In this document: piece after piece, positions 24,861 to 37,500 of the stretch
Layout of the letters: each line of letters opens with the position of its first letter
Numbering within the stretch: the stretch's first letter is position 1
Source of the DNA: Pithys albifrons albifrons
Lineage: Eukaryota; Chordata; Aves; Passeriformes; Thamnophilidae
Reading direction: 5' to 3'
Assembly: GCF_047495875.1 (NCBI RefSeq)
Contig: NC_092463.1
Coordinates: 36,707,724-36,771,723, forward strand
Length of the DNA: 64,000 nucleotides
The notes under the pieces: model-generated
The model's database searches: none
What the model was told of the DNA's origin: nothing
The model's input: the letters and a program-made list of their open reading frames with translations, nothing else
Translations under genes and position numbers: made by a program

Positions 24861-27250
24861 AGTGATGGAGCATCCCCAGTGATACACAATGTAAGTGCAA
24901 TGAAGGAAAGCTTTGACATCTTCCATGCTTCCTGTCCTCACTTCTGAATTGTTTTGAATTATTCTTTTGAATTCTTTGTAAGTTGCTCAAGTGGAACTGC
25001 TTAAATCTGATTGCCCAAAGGAGAGTCTTCCTGTTTGTAGAATATTATCTGTGTTGGGAGTTAATTAAACCGACTGAATAATTAATGTTCAGTTTTGGTA
25101 AATCAAATAACAGAATAGATTTCTTCTAACTCTGGTACACTTTATATAACAGCAAAATACTTTTCTTGTGCAAACAGAAAGGCAAGAACAGCACAAAAGC
25201 AGGGATATCATGATGTTTAAAATCATAGCATGTTTTGGTTTTTTTTTTTAAATGCACATCCATCTCAACATTGTTCCCACACCAGTAAATGCATGTGGTT
25301 ATGTGCTGTGTTACTGTAGAGGATAATTAAAAGAGCAACACGAGAGATTTTTTTTATAATCAAAAATGCATTTTCATACATACAAGCTACTAATAAAACC
25401 ACCAACTACAAGAAAAAAGGCTTTGATGAAAGAAATTGAACTCTCCCTCTCTTGCATTGTCTTCTATCACAGTATCTCAGTAACATCTGAAGTGATATTT
25501 GGCAAGATCATCATCTAGAGATGAGGTGTCTTACTGTGCATGTTTCTGTCACTTCATGTCTCCTAATGTTAAGAAATGCAGCCAAGATCACTGTTCATGT
25601 CTCATGAAAAATAATCTTGGGGATTATTTTCATTCTTTTGAGAGGTTTCTGAAGAGGAATGCTAACGTCAGAGAAATGGGTAACAGCTTTTATTGTTCCT
25701 TTCTTTTTGTAGTTTGGTAGGTTTGGTTTTTTTTATTCATAGCTCATCTATGTTTTGGAATTCATAGACTCTTTAAAGGAAAAAAATTAAAAATCTGTAA
25801 AATGATTGATCACATTTTTAAGCTTAAAAGTGATGTTGTTGCCAAATATGTATTTTTTAGGAATAATTCTTAAGGGATACTTAATATTATACAGCTTACA
25901 AATATTGCTCTCCAGCGCTTCAGGATTGCCTTGCTTTTTTTTTTTGTCTGTTCTGAAAGACAGTTGCAACATTTTCTACTTTGGAGCTGTATTTTCTCTG
26001 TGTTCTGTCATTATTTTCCTATCAATTACATTCCTCAGATGTTTGATTTTGTGTTGATTCAAGATGTATCCGTCACCTCAATGCTCCTGCCTTCATCTGC
26101 ATGGAGGTACACAAATGCTTTTAAGCATATACCTCCTGGGAGTGGCTCGTGTTGAAAGGTGAGGATCTAGGCCTGTTTAGTTCCAGTTTAGGTCACTGTG
26201 TCTGCTGTGGGAGAGCTTTCAGAAGTACCCTGAGCAGACCAGAACAATCCACTGTCTTAATACATATTGAAATAAGTGCCTTCTGTAATCAGTTTTGGGG
26301 CTCTGTGAAAACAACATCATCATGTTTCTCAGCCACTTGACCCTCCTGTCCTTAGATGGGTGGCTGCAGAAGGCTGTGATGGTGACACATGACATGAAAA
26401 GGTGAAGTTTGCTGGCAGGTGGGTTGTGTCACTCTACAATCTTAGCAGTATATTTTAAAAAGAAAATCTGTGTGTCTGTTAGAAATGTGTTGTAAGTGTT
26501 TAGGAACAGGTAGAAAAATTGCGTATAATCCCAAAGCATTATTGAATCAAGGTCAGTATAAAAATGTTAATAAAGATATTTTCTTCCACAACTCTAGTGT
26601 TCCTGTTCCTTATTTTCTTCTTTGCTGAGCCCCCAAGCAAAGACCACAAACAGAAGCACTTTAGGTGGACACAGTGGTGTCTGTTGCACCAGTGAGACTT
26701 CAGGCTCACAGGTGAGAAGGGTAGAGAGCACCTTTGTCCTCACCAGCATCTGCAGCATCCATCAGCATGGAGACTCCTACCACCCTGAGGCCAAGCAGCC
26801 CCGCGGCAGCTGTGGGGGTGGTTCTGCTGCACATGCTGCAGCACCAGCAGCCTCACTAGTAGGATGCATCTTCCACTTCTCTCAAGAGTATTGGAGTTGA
26901 TATTACTACAACATATGAGTAAGGTCTCAACTGAGTGCTAGTTTCTTTGTTTTTTATTTTTTTTTAAATGCAAAGGATAATGTTTAGCACCTATTCTGGT
27001 AACTGTTTATTCTTGCATCTCCTGTTTGGTAGGAAAATAGTGTCATAAATGGAAGTAATTAAGCTATTAAAATTGAGCAGTACTGTTATCATGCATATGT
27101 TATATAAAATATGTCACTTCCAGCTTTAGAAAATCTCTATTAAAAATCTAAGCCAGCTTCTTTTCTACCCAAGCAGTGTGCTGGGGTCTAGCTGGTAAAC
27201 ATGACACCATAATCTGCTACAGAGATACAGTTCTAGACCTGTGTAGTAAG
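24861..27250. other. Non-coding unique sequence
   Basis: No gene recognised. A GC-richer patch at 26620-26890 has a short open frame (26622-26900) ending in alanine-rich low-complexity translation, with no domain. T/A runs occur near 25238, 25350 and 26955. Confidence 0.55.
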
Positions 27251-27304
27251 TCCATAGAATAGTTTGTGTTAGAAGGGACCTTTAAGGTCTTCCAGTCCAA
27301 CGCC
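27251..27304 (-). mobile_element. CR1 LINE 3'-end fragment
   Basis: Contains the antisense form of the CR1 3' terminus: CCATAGAAT followed by AGAAGGGACCTTTAAGGTC and TCCAGTCCAACG. CR1 3' ends normally read as GGTCCCTTCCAAC followed by ATTCTATG on the sense strand. Only about 54 bp is recognisable before the match is lost to the right. It is a short or heavily decayed minus-strand copy. Confidence 0.75.
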
Positions 27305-27411
27305 TAATTTGCTATTTTTCTCTGTCACAGTGGTTTCCTTCCATTCCCTCTTCAGCTGAAGTGTTATAGTTTCAAAATATTGCATGGAATTTTTTTTGTG
27401 TCCCTTACCAG
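27305..27411. other. Short unassigned spacer between CR1 tail and LTR-like sequence
   Basis: No element recognised. It may be diverged CR1 body. A TGTTATAGTTT word at 27362 resembles an LTR start, but I could not find a matching target-site duplication for it. Confidence 0.4.
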
Positions 27412-27891
27412 CACCATGGTTTGGGAGTTGGAGGCCAGGATGGGATGGCTTGTTGGGGGCCAGCCCCCTACTTCCTGCTCCCACAACCAGATAAAGGTCT
27501 AAAAACTAAACAAAGGGATGGCTGACAGCTTGGGATTCCAGTGTGATGGCTGGGGAGAGGATTGGGGGAGGTGAAGGAAGAGAGGTTTCCTGGGCTTTGC
27601 CACACTTCTCTCCTCTGGCTGCTTGGGTGCTAGCTCCTGTTTGCTGGGCTGGTGGAAGCACTGGGAGGGGGTTTTCTGGTTCACCCCCTGACTCCACGTG
27701 CCCTGTGCCATTCTTCCAGGGGAGCAGTCACCGCTGCCTGGGTTCACTGCAGACTCCTTGAGGGGCCAATGCCATCTGCAGAGGAGTTGCTGTTCCCCCA
27801 CCCATGCAATGCTTTCTTGGACAAAGGACAATAGGAGAGGGTCCTTGCACTGCCCACAGGAGGGGTTTTGTCCTGTCCTGTTCCCTTTTTG

Positions 27892-27896
27892 GTTAT
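27892..27896. repeat. Target-site duplication GTTAT (left copy)
   Basis: Five bases directly before the TG of the LTR, identical to 28526-28530. A 5-bp duplication is the usual size for ERVL-class integrations. Confidence 0.85.
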
Positions 27897-28525
27897 TGTT
27901 ATGGGTTCACCTAGGTGGGCCTAGATTTGGGCTCTGAAGTGTGGACTAGGCCGAAGCTGTCAGCTGACTTGAGCTGGGCTGAGCTAACAGCTGACCTCTT
28001 CTAGCCAGTAATTTTGTATTCCATACCACATTATGACATCATCTCCAGGGAAGTAGGAACCAGTGTGGGAGTGGTTAAGGCAGTCGCTTCTCAGCCCTCC
28101 TCTTGGGAGGACTCACGATGCTGTCCCAGGGGGGATGGAGAGGACCAGGCCCACCACTGGCTCACAGGGTACCTCAGGAAAGTAAAATGTGTTGTTCTGG
28201 GTCTCTCCTTTCTGTTTGGGTTTGTCTCCCTGGGGAATAAGCTTCTTCTTAAGTAATGTGTAGTTAAGATAGTAGAATTTGTGTGTTCGTTAAGAAGTTG
28301 AGGTGGGGAACTTGTTGTTGTAGACTTGTGTGAGTGTATATTTGGACTCTCTTCTAATTGTCTCTTTCTTTCTGTAAAAAATATATGTAGATTTAGTATA
28401 AATGCAGTTTGAAGTGGTTTTTTTTTCCTTTCCCCTCTCTTTTCCTCCCTTTCCCTGGTGTTAGGAGGGAGGCTTTTCTCTCTGTGCTTGGGGGGGTTGG
28501 CAGTTGCTTATCTCAAACCAAGACA
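27897..28525 (+). mobile_element. Solo LTR of an avian ERVL-type endogenous retrovirus (629 bp)
   Basis: The segment begins TGTTATGGG and ends CCAAGACA, the TG...CA termini of a retroviral LTR, and sits between exact GTTAT copies. The words TTTTGTATTCCATACCA (28011-28027) and a following TGACATCAT match the U3 region of a common bird ERVL LTR family. The end, CTCAAACCAAGACA, matches that family's terminus. This gives a plus orientation. U3 holds two CAGCTGAC copies (27961-27968 and 27988-27995), which may be enhancer repeats. A pyrimidine-rich tract lies at 28418-28460. No second LTR or coding interior is present, so it is a solo LTR left by LTR-LTR recombination. CpGs are few, suggesting it is older than the copy at 52.7 kb. 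Confidence 0.85.
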
Positions 28526-28530
28526 GTTAT
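28526..28530. repeat. Target-site duplication GTTAT (right copy)
   Basis: Exact repeat of 27892-27896, directly after the terminal CA of the LTR. Confidence 0.85.
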
Positions 28531-28675
28531 ACACATATATATTTGTAAGTAAAGAACTGTTATCCTTTTTCTATACATTTGATGATTAAAGTCTCTTAAT
28601 TTCAAAGGTTGTGATGGTTTTTGGGGAGAGGCTACTTCCTAGTCCAGAAGGGTTCCTCACTGTGCTTGGTAGACA

Positions 28676-30136
28676 TCTTGGTTTCTTTTAGACTGAGACA
28701 AGAAGAAATGACACTGCAATGCTTTGTTTTCATCCATAGTAGAAAAAGGTTTTAGCTGCAGAGTAAAACATGGTCGCTTTGAGGTACTTGATATGGATCA
28801 CATTGTTTCAGGAATGCTTTATATGCTGTCCCACCACAGTGCTTTCAGTGAAATACCCTCGCAATGCATCTATCAGCATTTGCAGGTGCTTGCTTATTTT
28901 TGATAGGGGGAAGGTAGCAAAATTTTCATTACCAAGAAGATTTTCATGTTGTACATTTGGGTAAGCAAATGCTACTGAGTCTTTCCTCAACAATTCAGTA
29001 TGAGCTGCTTAGTTTTATTATTTGATCTGGGCTTTTTGATCCAAGTAGTTGGAAATTTTCGTTCACTCTCCTCTTTCTACCACCTAGCGATTTGTCATAA
29101 TAACATTACATTAGTGAAAATTCAGTTAATGATCAGACAGTTATAACTGGCACTAAGTCAGCTGTGCTATTTGGTGTGGAAGGAGGATATTCTTTGCCTG
29201 TAGTATCTCTTAGTGTTACTACGTCTTAATGTTCCCACTCCTTTCTATATATAGACACTACATTAAACCAAGAAGCACATGTGCTTTTCTCTTATTTGAG
29301 AGTTTTACACTAGGAGCTTTGTGAACTGTGCTGTCTCTTAGTTGTTATAATATAGGAAATATTTTTTTAAGGAAATTCTGTTGAATTTTTTCTTTTTAAT
29401 TATTCTGTTATTGAAATGAAAATTTTCAACGAGACCTTATTACATTTCTACTCTCATCAAACTTAAAGCAAGTTTAAAAACAAATTGATTGAAACTGTGA
29501 GACTGTTTGAGATAAGGATAGTACTGGCAAAGTATCATGTTATGCTAGTCCTGGCTTTTTCACTCTTTGTCCGATGTTTGTTCCTGTCTACTATCAGAGG
29601 GCTGCACAGATTTCTGCTTTCAACGTCTGTGACCACTCCTGTGTTTCAGTGTTTTGATGCAACCTTTCCTCTCACCCTCTGGAATGCTGACTCTATGAGA
29701 GTTTGCCTGAAGTGTAATTTTCATTCTTTGTATTTGACATTTCTGAATTTTACACAAATTGCTATGACTGACCTGAAATTTGATAAGGGAGAAGAGTGGG
29801 ATTTAACTTCTCAAATGACAGAATTGTCATTGTGCTGAGCAGATTTCAGATATATCAGTGAGTGTTTTCTTTCCTGAGCCTTGGAAGTTTTTCTTACTGT
29901 AAAGTTGCTATAAACTGTAATCAAACATTTAGCATGTCAAACTGACAATTTTTTTCACTTCAATCTTTTAAAAAAGGAAGGAATTACAAATAACTAGCAA
30001 GAAAGCATACCGTTTTCTTTTGTTAAAAGACAATTCTAAATCTCATTGATTTTGAGGAATAACAGAATTACAAAATATTGAAAATAAATCTGACAAGTCT
30101 TTTTACAGGGGGTACTCTTGAGACTTGTTTTAAAAA
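28676..30136. other. Non-coding unique sequence
   Basis: No gene recognised. The plus-strand frame 29485-29838 (117 codons) has no recognisable domain and is of chance length. Confidence 0.55.
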
Positions 30137-30232
30137 TGGAAGGGGGAATGGAGGCAGAACAAAGGGAGGAGGGGAGCAATTATAATGAAATGTTTTTTTC
30201 ATTTTTAAATTTATCCCCCCCCACCCCCTCGC
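30137..30232. repeat. Purine tract followed by poly(C)-rich tract
   Basis: Plus-strand purines dominate 30137-30178, with several G runs. After an A/T spacer a C-run block follows at about 30214-30228 (C8, A, C5). The two blocks are partly complementary and could fold back or form non-B DNA. Confidence 0.5.
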
Positions 30233-33200
30233 TAATTATTAAATCTAACCAGGACAACTCTAACTGTTAAGGTTTAAAAAAAGAATACTTATATTGGTTC
30301 TAAGTTGCTGACATCAGTGTTTCATCAGTATCTCAGTTTAGGTTTGTTTTTTTCTATTGCTTGTATCAGGCTTCCAAAAAGAAACAAGAGAGGTGTGTTT
30401 CAATTTCTTTCTGTACCTGCCTAATAGTGTTGGAAGTGGGAAGGTTTGGCACTGAGGGATATGAGCTCAGAAGGAAAACTGAGGTCTGGAAGACACTCCT
30501 GGCCAAGTGGAGCTTCTGCTTTCAGGAGACGACTGGCTGAGCCAAAATTCACTTTCTAATTCACTGTGCCAGTCTGTCGTGCCCTGCTGCCTTCTCTATG
30601 TGAGTTCCTCAGTCATTCAAGGCTAGAAAAGGTAGTCCAAGTAAACAGCTCTTTTTTGTTGTTGTTAGGGATTTGTGTGTGTGTTTGGTTTTTTGTTTTG
30701 TTACAATATTTGTCCAGTGCCTCTTCTGTATACTTGAAAACACACACAGCTCTCCGAATCAAAATTGGAGGTGAACCATCCAGAAAGGGCCTACCTCCCC
30801 AGTCTTCCTCCATACATGGGTACAAGAGACTTTTCTGGGGTTAGATTTGTCAGGAGTAGATTGCTAAGCTGCAGCATAACCTGTATCGCTACACGTAGTT
30901 GTGTGGACATGGTGCCAATTCTCTCACTTTCGTAAGCACTGTGAAAAATTCAGAAGGGCACTGTCTGTCTGCACAAGGTCACATGTCAGCAGATATTTCT
31001 GGCAGTAGGACAGCCAAATAGCAGACCAGAATCTTAAGAGCAGTTGAACAGTTGATGTGTATTGGCTGCTCTGCGTTACTGCAATGCTGGGGCACAGTAA
31101 TGCAGGATGGCAAAGCCAGGTGATGGTGCCTAGCTGCATCCCCTGTCTTGTGAAGTGGGGCCTTTCCCCATGGCTGCATGCTCTGCTCTCAGGAAAGTCA
31201 TTGTGAGTACAGTTTAAAGTTTCATTGATTTAAATGTAGATTTTTTTTAATAGAGTCCAGTTTGAATGCAAATACTAGTGTTCCTGCAAATGTTCAAACC
31301 CCATAAATCCCTCTAATTTTTCTAATGGTTTCTTCTGGCAGCAAATTTCTCTGGTTAAACCTCTGCTCTCCTAATGATTTTTGTGATTTTATTTATATTC
31401 AAAGTTACTGCCTTACAGTTGTGTCAGTGCCCCCATTTCAGGTTCTTTTGTAGAATTGTTGTTTGATTTACCACTTTGTGAGAAATATCCTTGCCTAAGG
31501 AAACAGACTTGAATTTGGCAGCAAGTGTAATAGGTGGGCATAAAGTCTGCACAGTTACACAGAGCTGTCCCTCAGGCTTCTGCTCCTTTGTGTGGGAATA
31601 CTTCCTAATGAATTAAATCCCTTGAATCAGGTAACAGCAGGAGCATTTGGTTTTCCTGCTAAACAGCAATGATAAAAAACTGTATTTACATTTAATGTTT
31701 TGAATTTTCTATTCCTGTTCACCTCATCCACTGAAGATACTAAGTACTTTTGAGCTTGGCAAATGAAAGGTCTTGAATGAAAGTGCAACAGTTTTTCATG
31801 CATCCATAAAATAAAGCAAAATGCATGCATCTGACCTGATCCTAAAATTATTCAGGCTGTTGGGGAATGGTTGGTTGCCTGGAGAACTGCTCATTGGAAG
31901 TGGTGCAGAAGCCTGCCCAAAACTGCACCAGTGTTAGTTGAGATGCCACACAATTTTCCATTGGCTTTAATGCAAAACCCACTACACCATGTGTGGCAGA
32001 AAAAGTTCATGCCCTAACCAAGCTGTTCATGGTGCAACAGCTCATCTGAGGATTTCAAAAGATTTGACAGATTTCTCCAGTGAACACAAAATTGCTTTTA
32101 GAGCATGAAGGATCACTAACACACAAGATAATTAGTTTTATCTGAATTTAACTACCTAGGTGTCAGGTGTTTGAATATTCCCGCTTTTATTTAATATAAT
32201 TTTATTGTGTTTCTCTTTCGTTCATGTGTAATCCATGAGGAGAAAGAGGCACATTGAAGGGCATCTCCATCTGATCCTGTTTTGCTTCATGCAAGAGGAG
32301 CACAGATGAGCAGCTGAGGTGAGAGCCTCTGTCCACGCTTGCAGGAACAGCTGTGCCTGCCAGAGGGTTGCTTTGGGCAGCAAGAAACATTTAAAGATGT
32401 TAGGAGAAACAGGGCAATAGGAGTGATCCTGACATAGACTGGTGGCTTCATGGTAGTGCTCCCTTCTCCCAAGTGGTGCTGCTATGTTTATTCACTTATA
32501 TTTGGAAACAGAGGATACCTCTAGGGAATACTTAAGGAGTGTGGATCAGAATAGAGGATTTTTTACGATGTACAGGTGATGCAGCCCTAAAATGTGCTCT
32601 TATGTCCATCTGTGCTTTTATTCGTTTTATGCTGTTTGGATCCATGTGTAGCTATAAACCATCATCTTGTTTCTTCTTGTGCTGTTGTCTTGTCAGACGC
32701 CTGCACAGAAGGCATTCCCTCTCTTTGATTTACATTAATTTTTTTATATGTATCTTTGATCTCTCTCCACATAAATACATGTATATATGTGTGCTAACAT
32801 GCACACTTACAGTGTAGTGGTGCCTGACCATCTGCTTGGAATTACTGGAAAAGAAATTTCATATAAAGGCCATCCAGGGACTCTTAAAGTGAGAGGCAGA
32901 AGGGAAGAATACTCTCTAATCAGCAGTTCATTAAATAGCAACAACTTGTGGCAGAATTGTGCTTATGAGATTGCTGAGCACTTAGGTATCCTTAATTGTT
33001 TAAAGTGGGAATTTGAAGACTTATTAGGATCTTGGATAACTGCTGCTGAGTTATTGAAGAAAAGCAAAGTGAGAAACAAACAAGGTTAATCTGTGTCAAA
33101 GAGAAACATAAATATTTAGGAAATTGTTAAAATTAGACAGAAAGAGCAAAAGTCACATAGCAGAAACCAAACAAAAGATGGCCCTGATGCTGTCTGTCTA

Positions 33201-34498
33201 TGGATGGATTTATGAGTTTGTGAAATAAACCTCTTTCGACAGTCACAAAGGTGCTGTGGGGTAGGAACATATTTGAAGTCTATGAAGTAAAAATCATAAT
33301 CAGAGCCTTACTTTAATGAAAGTAACTCTAGTCAAAGATGCAAATTCAGCTGTATTTTTAAAATTCAAGTACACACTCAAGGTTATAATATTTGCTGTAT
33401 ATTTTAGAAAGAGGAAGATAATGGTACTGTAAAAATATTGCTTTCAAGTTTTGAAGAAAAAAGTAGGTCAGGAGATTTTCATACTTACTTTATTTTTGCC
33501 CTAAAGGGATTAATCTCATTTCAGATTTAACAATGCATACAGACCCATAATCTACAGCATATTCTACGTAAGAAACTAGCATTTGTACCAGCAGCGTTTA
33601 ATCTCAGTCTTTGCGGGTAGAGAAATATATGCAGCAGATGAATGCTGAGTCACAAACTCAGAGTTAATAATGTATTAATAGCTACCTTATGAACCTCAAA
33701 TTTGTGGATTCTCCTCCAATGTCAGAAAGTCTGAAAGTTTAAACAAAACAGACAAGGAATACTGTACCTCCAAACCACCTTAAGCACAAATTCTGAAAAT
33801 GGGATTTGCGTAAAAGACTGAGGTTTTTTGCAGTACATAAGATATAAACAGAATGATGTTGGCCGTAAAGATTGTATTTCATAAAAGCTAAAAGCAAAGT
33901 TTCAAATGTCATTGCCTAAAGTCAGGCAATTGAATGAGTAGCCTGGCTTTCTTAGAGGTACTGGTTGAAGGTTTTCTGCTTGAATTGGCTTTGAACTGTG
34001 AACAGACAGGTGCTACTTGTCTTTTCCCTAGAACTTGTGTACCTTTCCAGAAACAGGTTTCATTGCAGGAAGCTTCAGACTCCAGACTCTGAAATGGGAG
34101 GGCACATGGAGTCCTCTCTGGGTGGCAGTAGGTTAGGTTGCCTTGTGTTGCCTCCTTTTGCACTGCTGAGGTGCAACAGAGCGCCGGGTGTCATGACAGC
34201 AGCGAATTTGCAGGGTGTCAAGTTGTATTTGTGGAGACAGAGTCCAGATTTGTCAGCAGAAGCAGTTTCAGCCGAGCAATTTGGAGGAGAAGCAATGCCT
34301 TGGGAAGTCAAGAGTTTTGGTATTTTCTGTCCAGAAGATTTCTTCAGAGTTCAAAACTAAAAATACAGTGGTAGGATTTATGTTCTTCTCTCAGGTGTTT
34401 TGTGTAGGTCTAGCAAAGCAGGGTATAGGGATTCTTCAGGAAAGGGCAGAAAGGGTTTGAGGGAAAACCCATTTGCTCCCATCCTCTTTGTAACTTGC
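30233..34498. other. Non-coding unique sequence
   Basis: No gene or transposon recognised. A short GT run lies near 30676. AT-rich alternating words occur near 32750-32800. Frames at 32787-33089 and 33998-34360 have no domain features. Confidence 0.55.
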
Positions 34499-34536
34499 AT
34501 ATTTCCTCTCATGTCTCAGTATATTTCCTCTCATGT
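34499..34536. repeat. 22-bp direct tandem duplication (partial second copy)
   Basis: The 16-mer ATATTTCCTCTCATGT occurs at 34499-34514 and 34521-34536, a period of 22 bp. The second copy lacks the CTCAGT suffix. It is a recent replication-slippage type duplication. Confidence 0.9.
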
Positions 34537-37500
34537 TTTATGTCCAAAACCCCTTTGCAGTCTCTCTTTTGAAATAATCAAGGACTAGGAAATTTTGTCT
34601 TTATGTAAGAGCATTGTGCTCTCTACCCGGCTTTTTGGCTTAAGGAATTGCATAGGGATATTGCTGCAGATCTTACAGCCATGATTCCATAAGCAGGATC
34701 TACTGCTGTTCTGTGAGTTACCCTGCATGAGGAATACATGCTCAAGAAACTGTACAGTGCCACCACTGATCCTCTGGGATGCTTGTGGATTAAGAAAGAT
34801 AAGCAGATTCAGACTGACAAGTGGACACTTCAGTTTTCAGTTACTGAAGGATTGTTTCAGTGCAAGTATTGATAACCAGAGAGACAGTAAGTATGCCCTG
34901 GACTTATTTGTGAGAACTCATACCTTGCTGCTTAACTTAGAGGTATTTGATACAGTCTTTTCCACGTAAAGGTGGTCAGAGACGGGCAAAGGGCTGTAGA
35001 TTTCCTATGGCAGATTTCCTGTGTCAGCCCCTCCACCCTAGAGAGGGGAACATGGGTTTTATTTCACAAATGATCTGAAATTATGTCACTTCTTACTGTG
35101 AAAATCTGCAAAATCTATATGCTGAGCAATGGGGGAAGCCTGAGCACCCTGCTTTACTGCTTCCCTGATGGAAAAGTGGTTTCAATACAAGCAATGAAAT
35201 CAAAGCAGCTGAGGTGCAAATAGATTGCCCTGATGATTTAACTTGCTTTCATTTTGGCAGTGGTGAACAACACAGGTTATATAGTAAACCATAAAATATA
35301 GTGTTTTCTGACAAAAATAATAAACTAAGATGCCTGTCATCTGCTGTAGCAAATATTGAAAGTTAAATGGTCATCATAAAATGGGAGAGTTATCGATCGT
35401 TTCTTTCTCCCTTGAAGGGTAAGGGAGACATGTAACTGTGGTGTAGGTAATCACATTGCCTTTGGTTTTTTTCCCTTCAGTCATAACGTTTCACTTTTGA
35501 GTTAGACTAACTGACTGGTGCTGTACCTTTGGCAGATGAGAAGTGAAGGTTGCTCCAAGCCCAGCAGGCCCTCCTGGTTTGAGGAGAGGCTAAAGAGTTT
35601 TGCTGTCTAGCAGGTGGCTGCAATTTTGAACACAGCTTCTTAATAAAATTTTCTTCCCCCTGGATTTTGTCTGACGTGTTAATTAAGCTCACCAGTGGCT
35701 TGGACTCCTCCGTCACTCTCAGGCTCCTGAAAACAGGCAACAAATGTAGATGTATTAATGCATTTGTGGCAAGGGGGAAAGTGTCCAAATTCTTGACCTG
35801 TGAATGTATAGAAGTGTTTAATCTGAGAGAAGGAAAACAGGGGCATGCTGTTCCTCAGGCACAGTGGGCAGGGCAGGGGTGCTAATGAATTGGAAGAGGA
35901 AAGCTAGATGCTCCAGAAGAGAGTGGCAAGTGTGTGACAAACAGATTGTGTGAGTAATTACTTTTGCATACCTTCCTGACCATTATCAGCAGGACTGGGT
36001 TTATGATGGAAAAACTTAATTAAAAAAAATTGGGTTTTTTCCTCTTAAAAAAACTGTTCACAGGGGCTCATTGGTGAGTGGAATTCAGGACACTGATTAA
36101 TTGCTTTCAAGAGATAGCTGTGTGTATCCTGCTAAGATGAAAGAAACAATAAAAGTCAGAAGCTGAGCTAATAATACAAACATTTGGAGCACCATTTCTA
36201 AAGTAAGGCTTTTCTGAGGACTTCTCCAACACTGTTGTTTCAGGTAGGCATTTCCTGGAAGAAGAGGCAGAGAGGACTCTGGTATGCAGCAGCTGCACCT
36301 GTTTTACAGTCTTACCTCCCATGATTACTTCTTTATCCTTAGGAGCCTTCCCTGTGTAAGGTGCTGTGCAAATGCAGACCTGGCATCTTTCTTTGATGGT
36401 AATGCATTGCCTTCTGAGCCTGGTTGTGGAGTGGGGCCTTGGACTAGCACCCAGGTTTTAATTGTATGAAGGTCCAGGCTGCACTGCAGATGGCTGTCAG
36501 TGGTGCCAACTCTGTCTTGTGTCAGATACATGGGATTTGACGGATCTGCAAACACTAGGCAGAGATCCTCAATTCAAGACCTTGCTGTATAACAGAGGCT
36601 ATTACAGGCAGTGGGAGAACCATGAACATTTTCCAGACTTTCACACAAAGAAATTGAGAGCTATGGTCCCCTTTGGCATTGGTCTCTTGCACTACCTTTC
36701 AGCTTTCCAAACAGAAAGATAGCTGCCTGTAGAGGGGAGGGAACATGAGTTGTCTCCAGTGACTTCTGCAGGTTTTTCCTCTCCAGCTCTATGTCTTCAT
36801 TTCTTGTTCAACATGCACCAGCAAAGTCTGAGAACTCAGAGCACTGGGATGAGATGGGAGACAGCAAGTGTGCCTTTCCACTGCTGTAATGTGCTGGCAC
36901 GCTGCTCTGCTTTCTACATGACATTGCTCAGCAGCTTCATTCCTCCCAGCAAACTCTTGCTAGCTGATGCCTCCTACCAACTCCAAGTAGCTCTTCAGGA
37001 AGACCCTATCCTATGTTATCCTCTCTCTCAGAGCTGCACTTCTTAAGTTTTCCACCTGACACTATTTAATTCTTGATGATTTACTAATCTGTGCTGCAGA
37101 TTTATGATGAATTGTTGTTATTCAGAGCAGAGGACACTTGACTTAATCCCTCTTTGACCAATCTTCCTAAGCAAGCTCTCTGCTGAGTGACAGCCAAGAC
37201 TGCCAAGACTGGGCAACCTGGACCTGCAGACCAGTGTTCCCTGGCCATATCACCAAAGGGACTACAACTGGTCCCTGTTGCTTGCAGAGAAGTATTAAGA
37301 AGCAATATCTAAAGCTGGGGGATGGCGGAGAGGGGTGAAGAAGAGAAGCAGAAGGCTTGTGCATTCAAGTCAATAACAAGTGATACCCAGAATCCGTGTT
37401 GCTTGGAGTGCCTGAAGGGAGAAGCTGTGACTGTGTGGTGAGTTGCTTTCTCCAGCAGTGGGGCTGTAGCACCAATTACATGACTCTTTATATTGCATTT

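Larger units (their letters stand above)
27412..28675 (+). mobile_element. Older ERV LTR-like sequence, interrupted by a younger solo LTR
   Basis: Removing the insertion at 27897-28525 and one copy of its target site joins TTTTTGGTTAT to ACACATATATATTTG. The downstream part, 28526-28675, then reads like the 3' part of an avian endogenous retrovirus LTR: TTTGTAAGTAAAG, the poly(A)-signal-like ATTAAA at 28585-28590, the phrase GTCTCTTAATTTCAAA, and an end at GGTAGACA. The left part, about 27412-27891, is GC-rich and of the right length for the U3 side. I could not fix its first base or find a duplication of the downstream TCTTG, so the left boundary is a guess. Orientation is plus, from the poly(A)-like signal. 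Confidence 0.45.

Noticed and set aside
24428..24919. 163-codon minus frame
   Set aside because: Reads across a G-rich block and gives proline/histidine low-complexity sequence. The overlapping frames are all open for the same compositional reason.
27362..27372. TGTTATAGTTT as the start of the older LTR
   Set aside because: It resembles the start of the other solo LTR, but the preceding TGAAG does not match the TCTTG after 28675. The left boundary was left uncertain.
28526..28675. Treating 28675 as the end of the LTR that begins at 27897
   Set aside because: The exact GTTAT duplication ends the younger LTR at 28525. The remaining 150 bp belongs to a different, older element.
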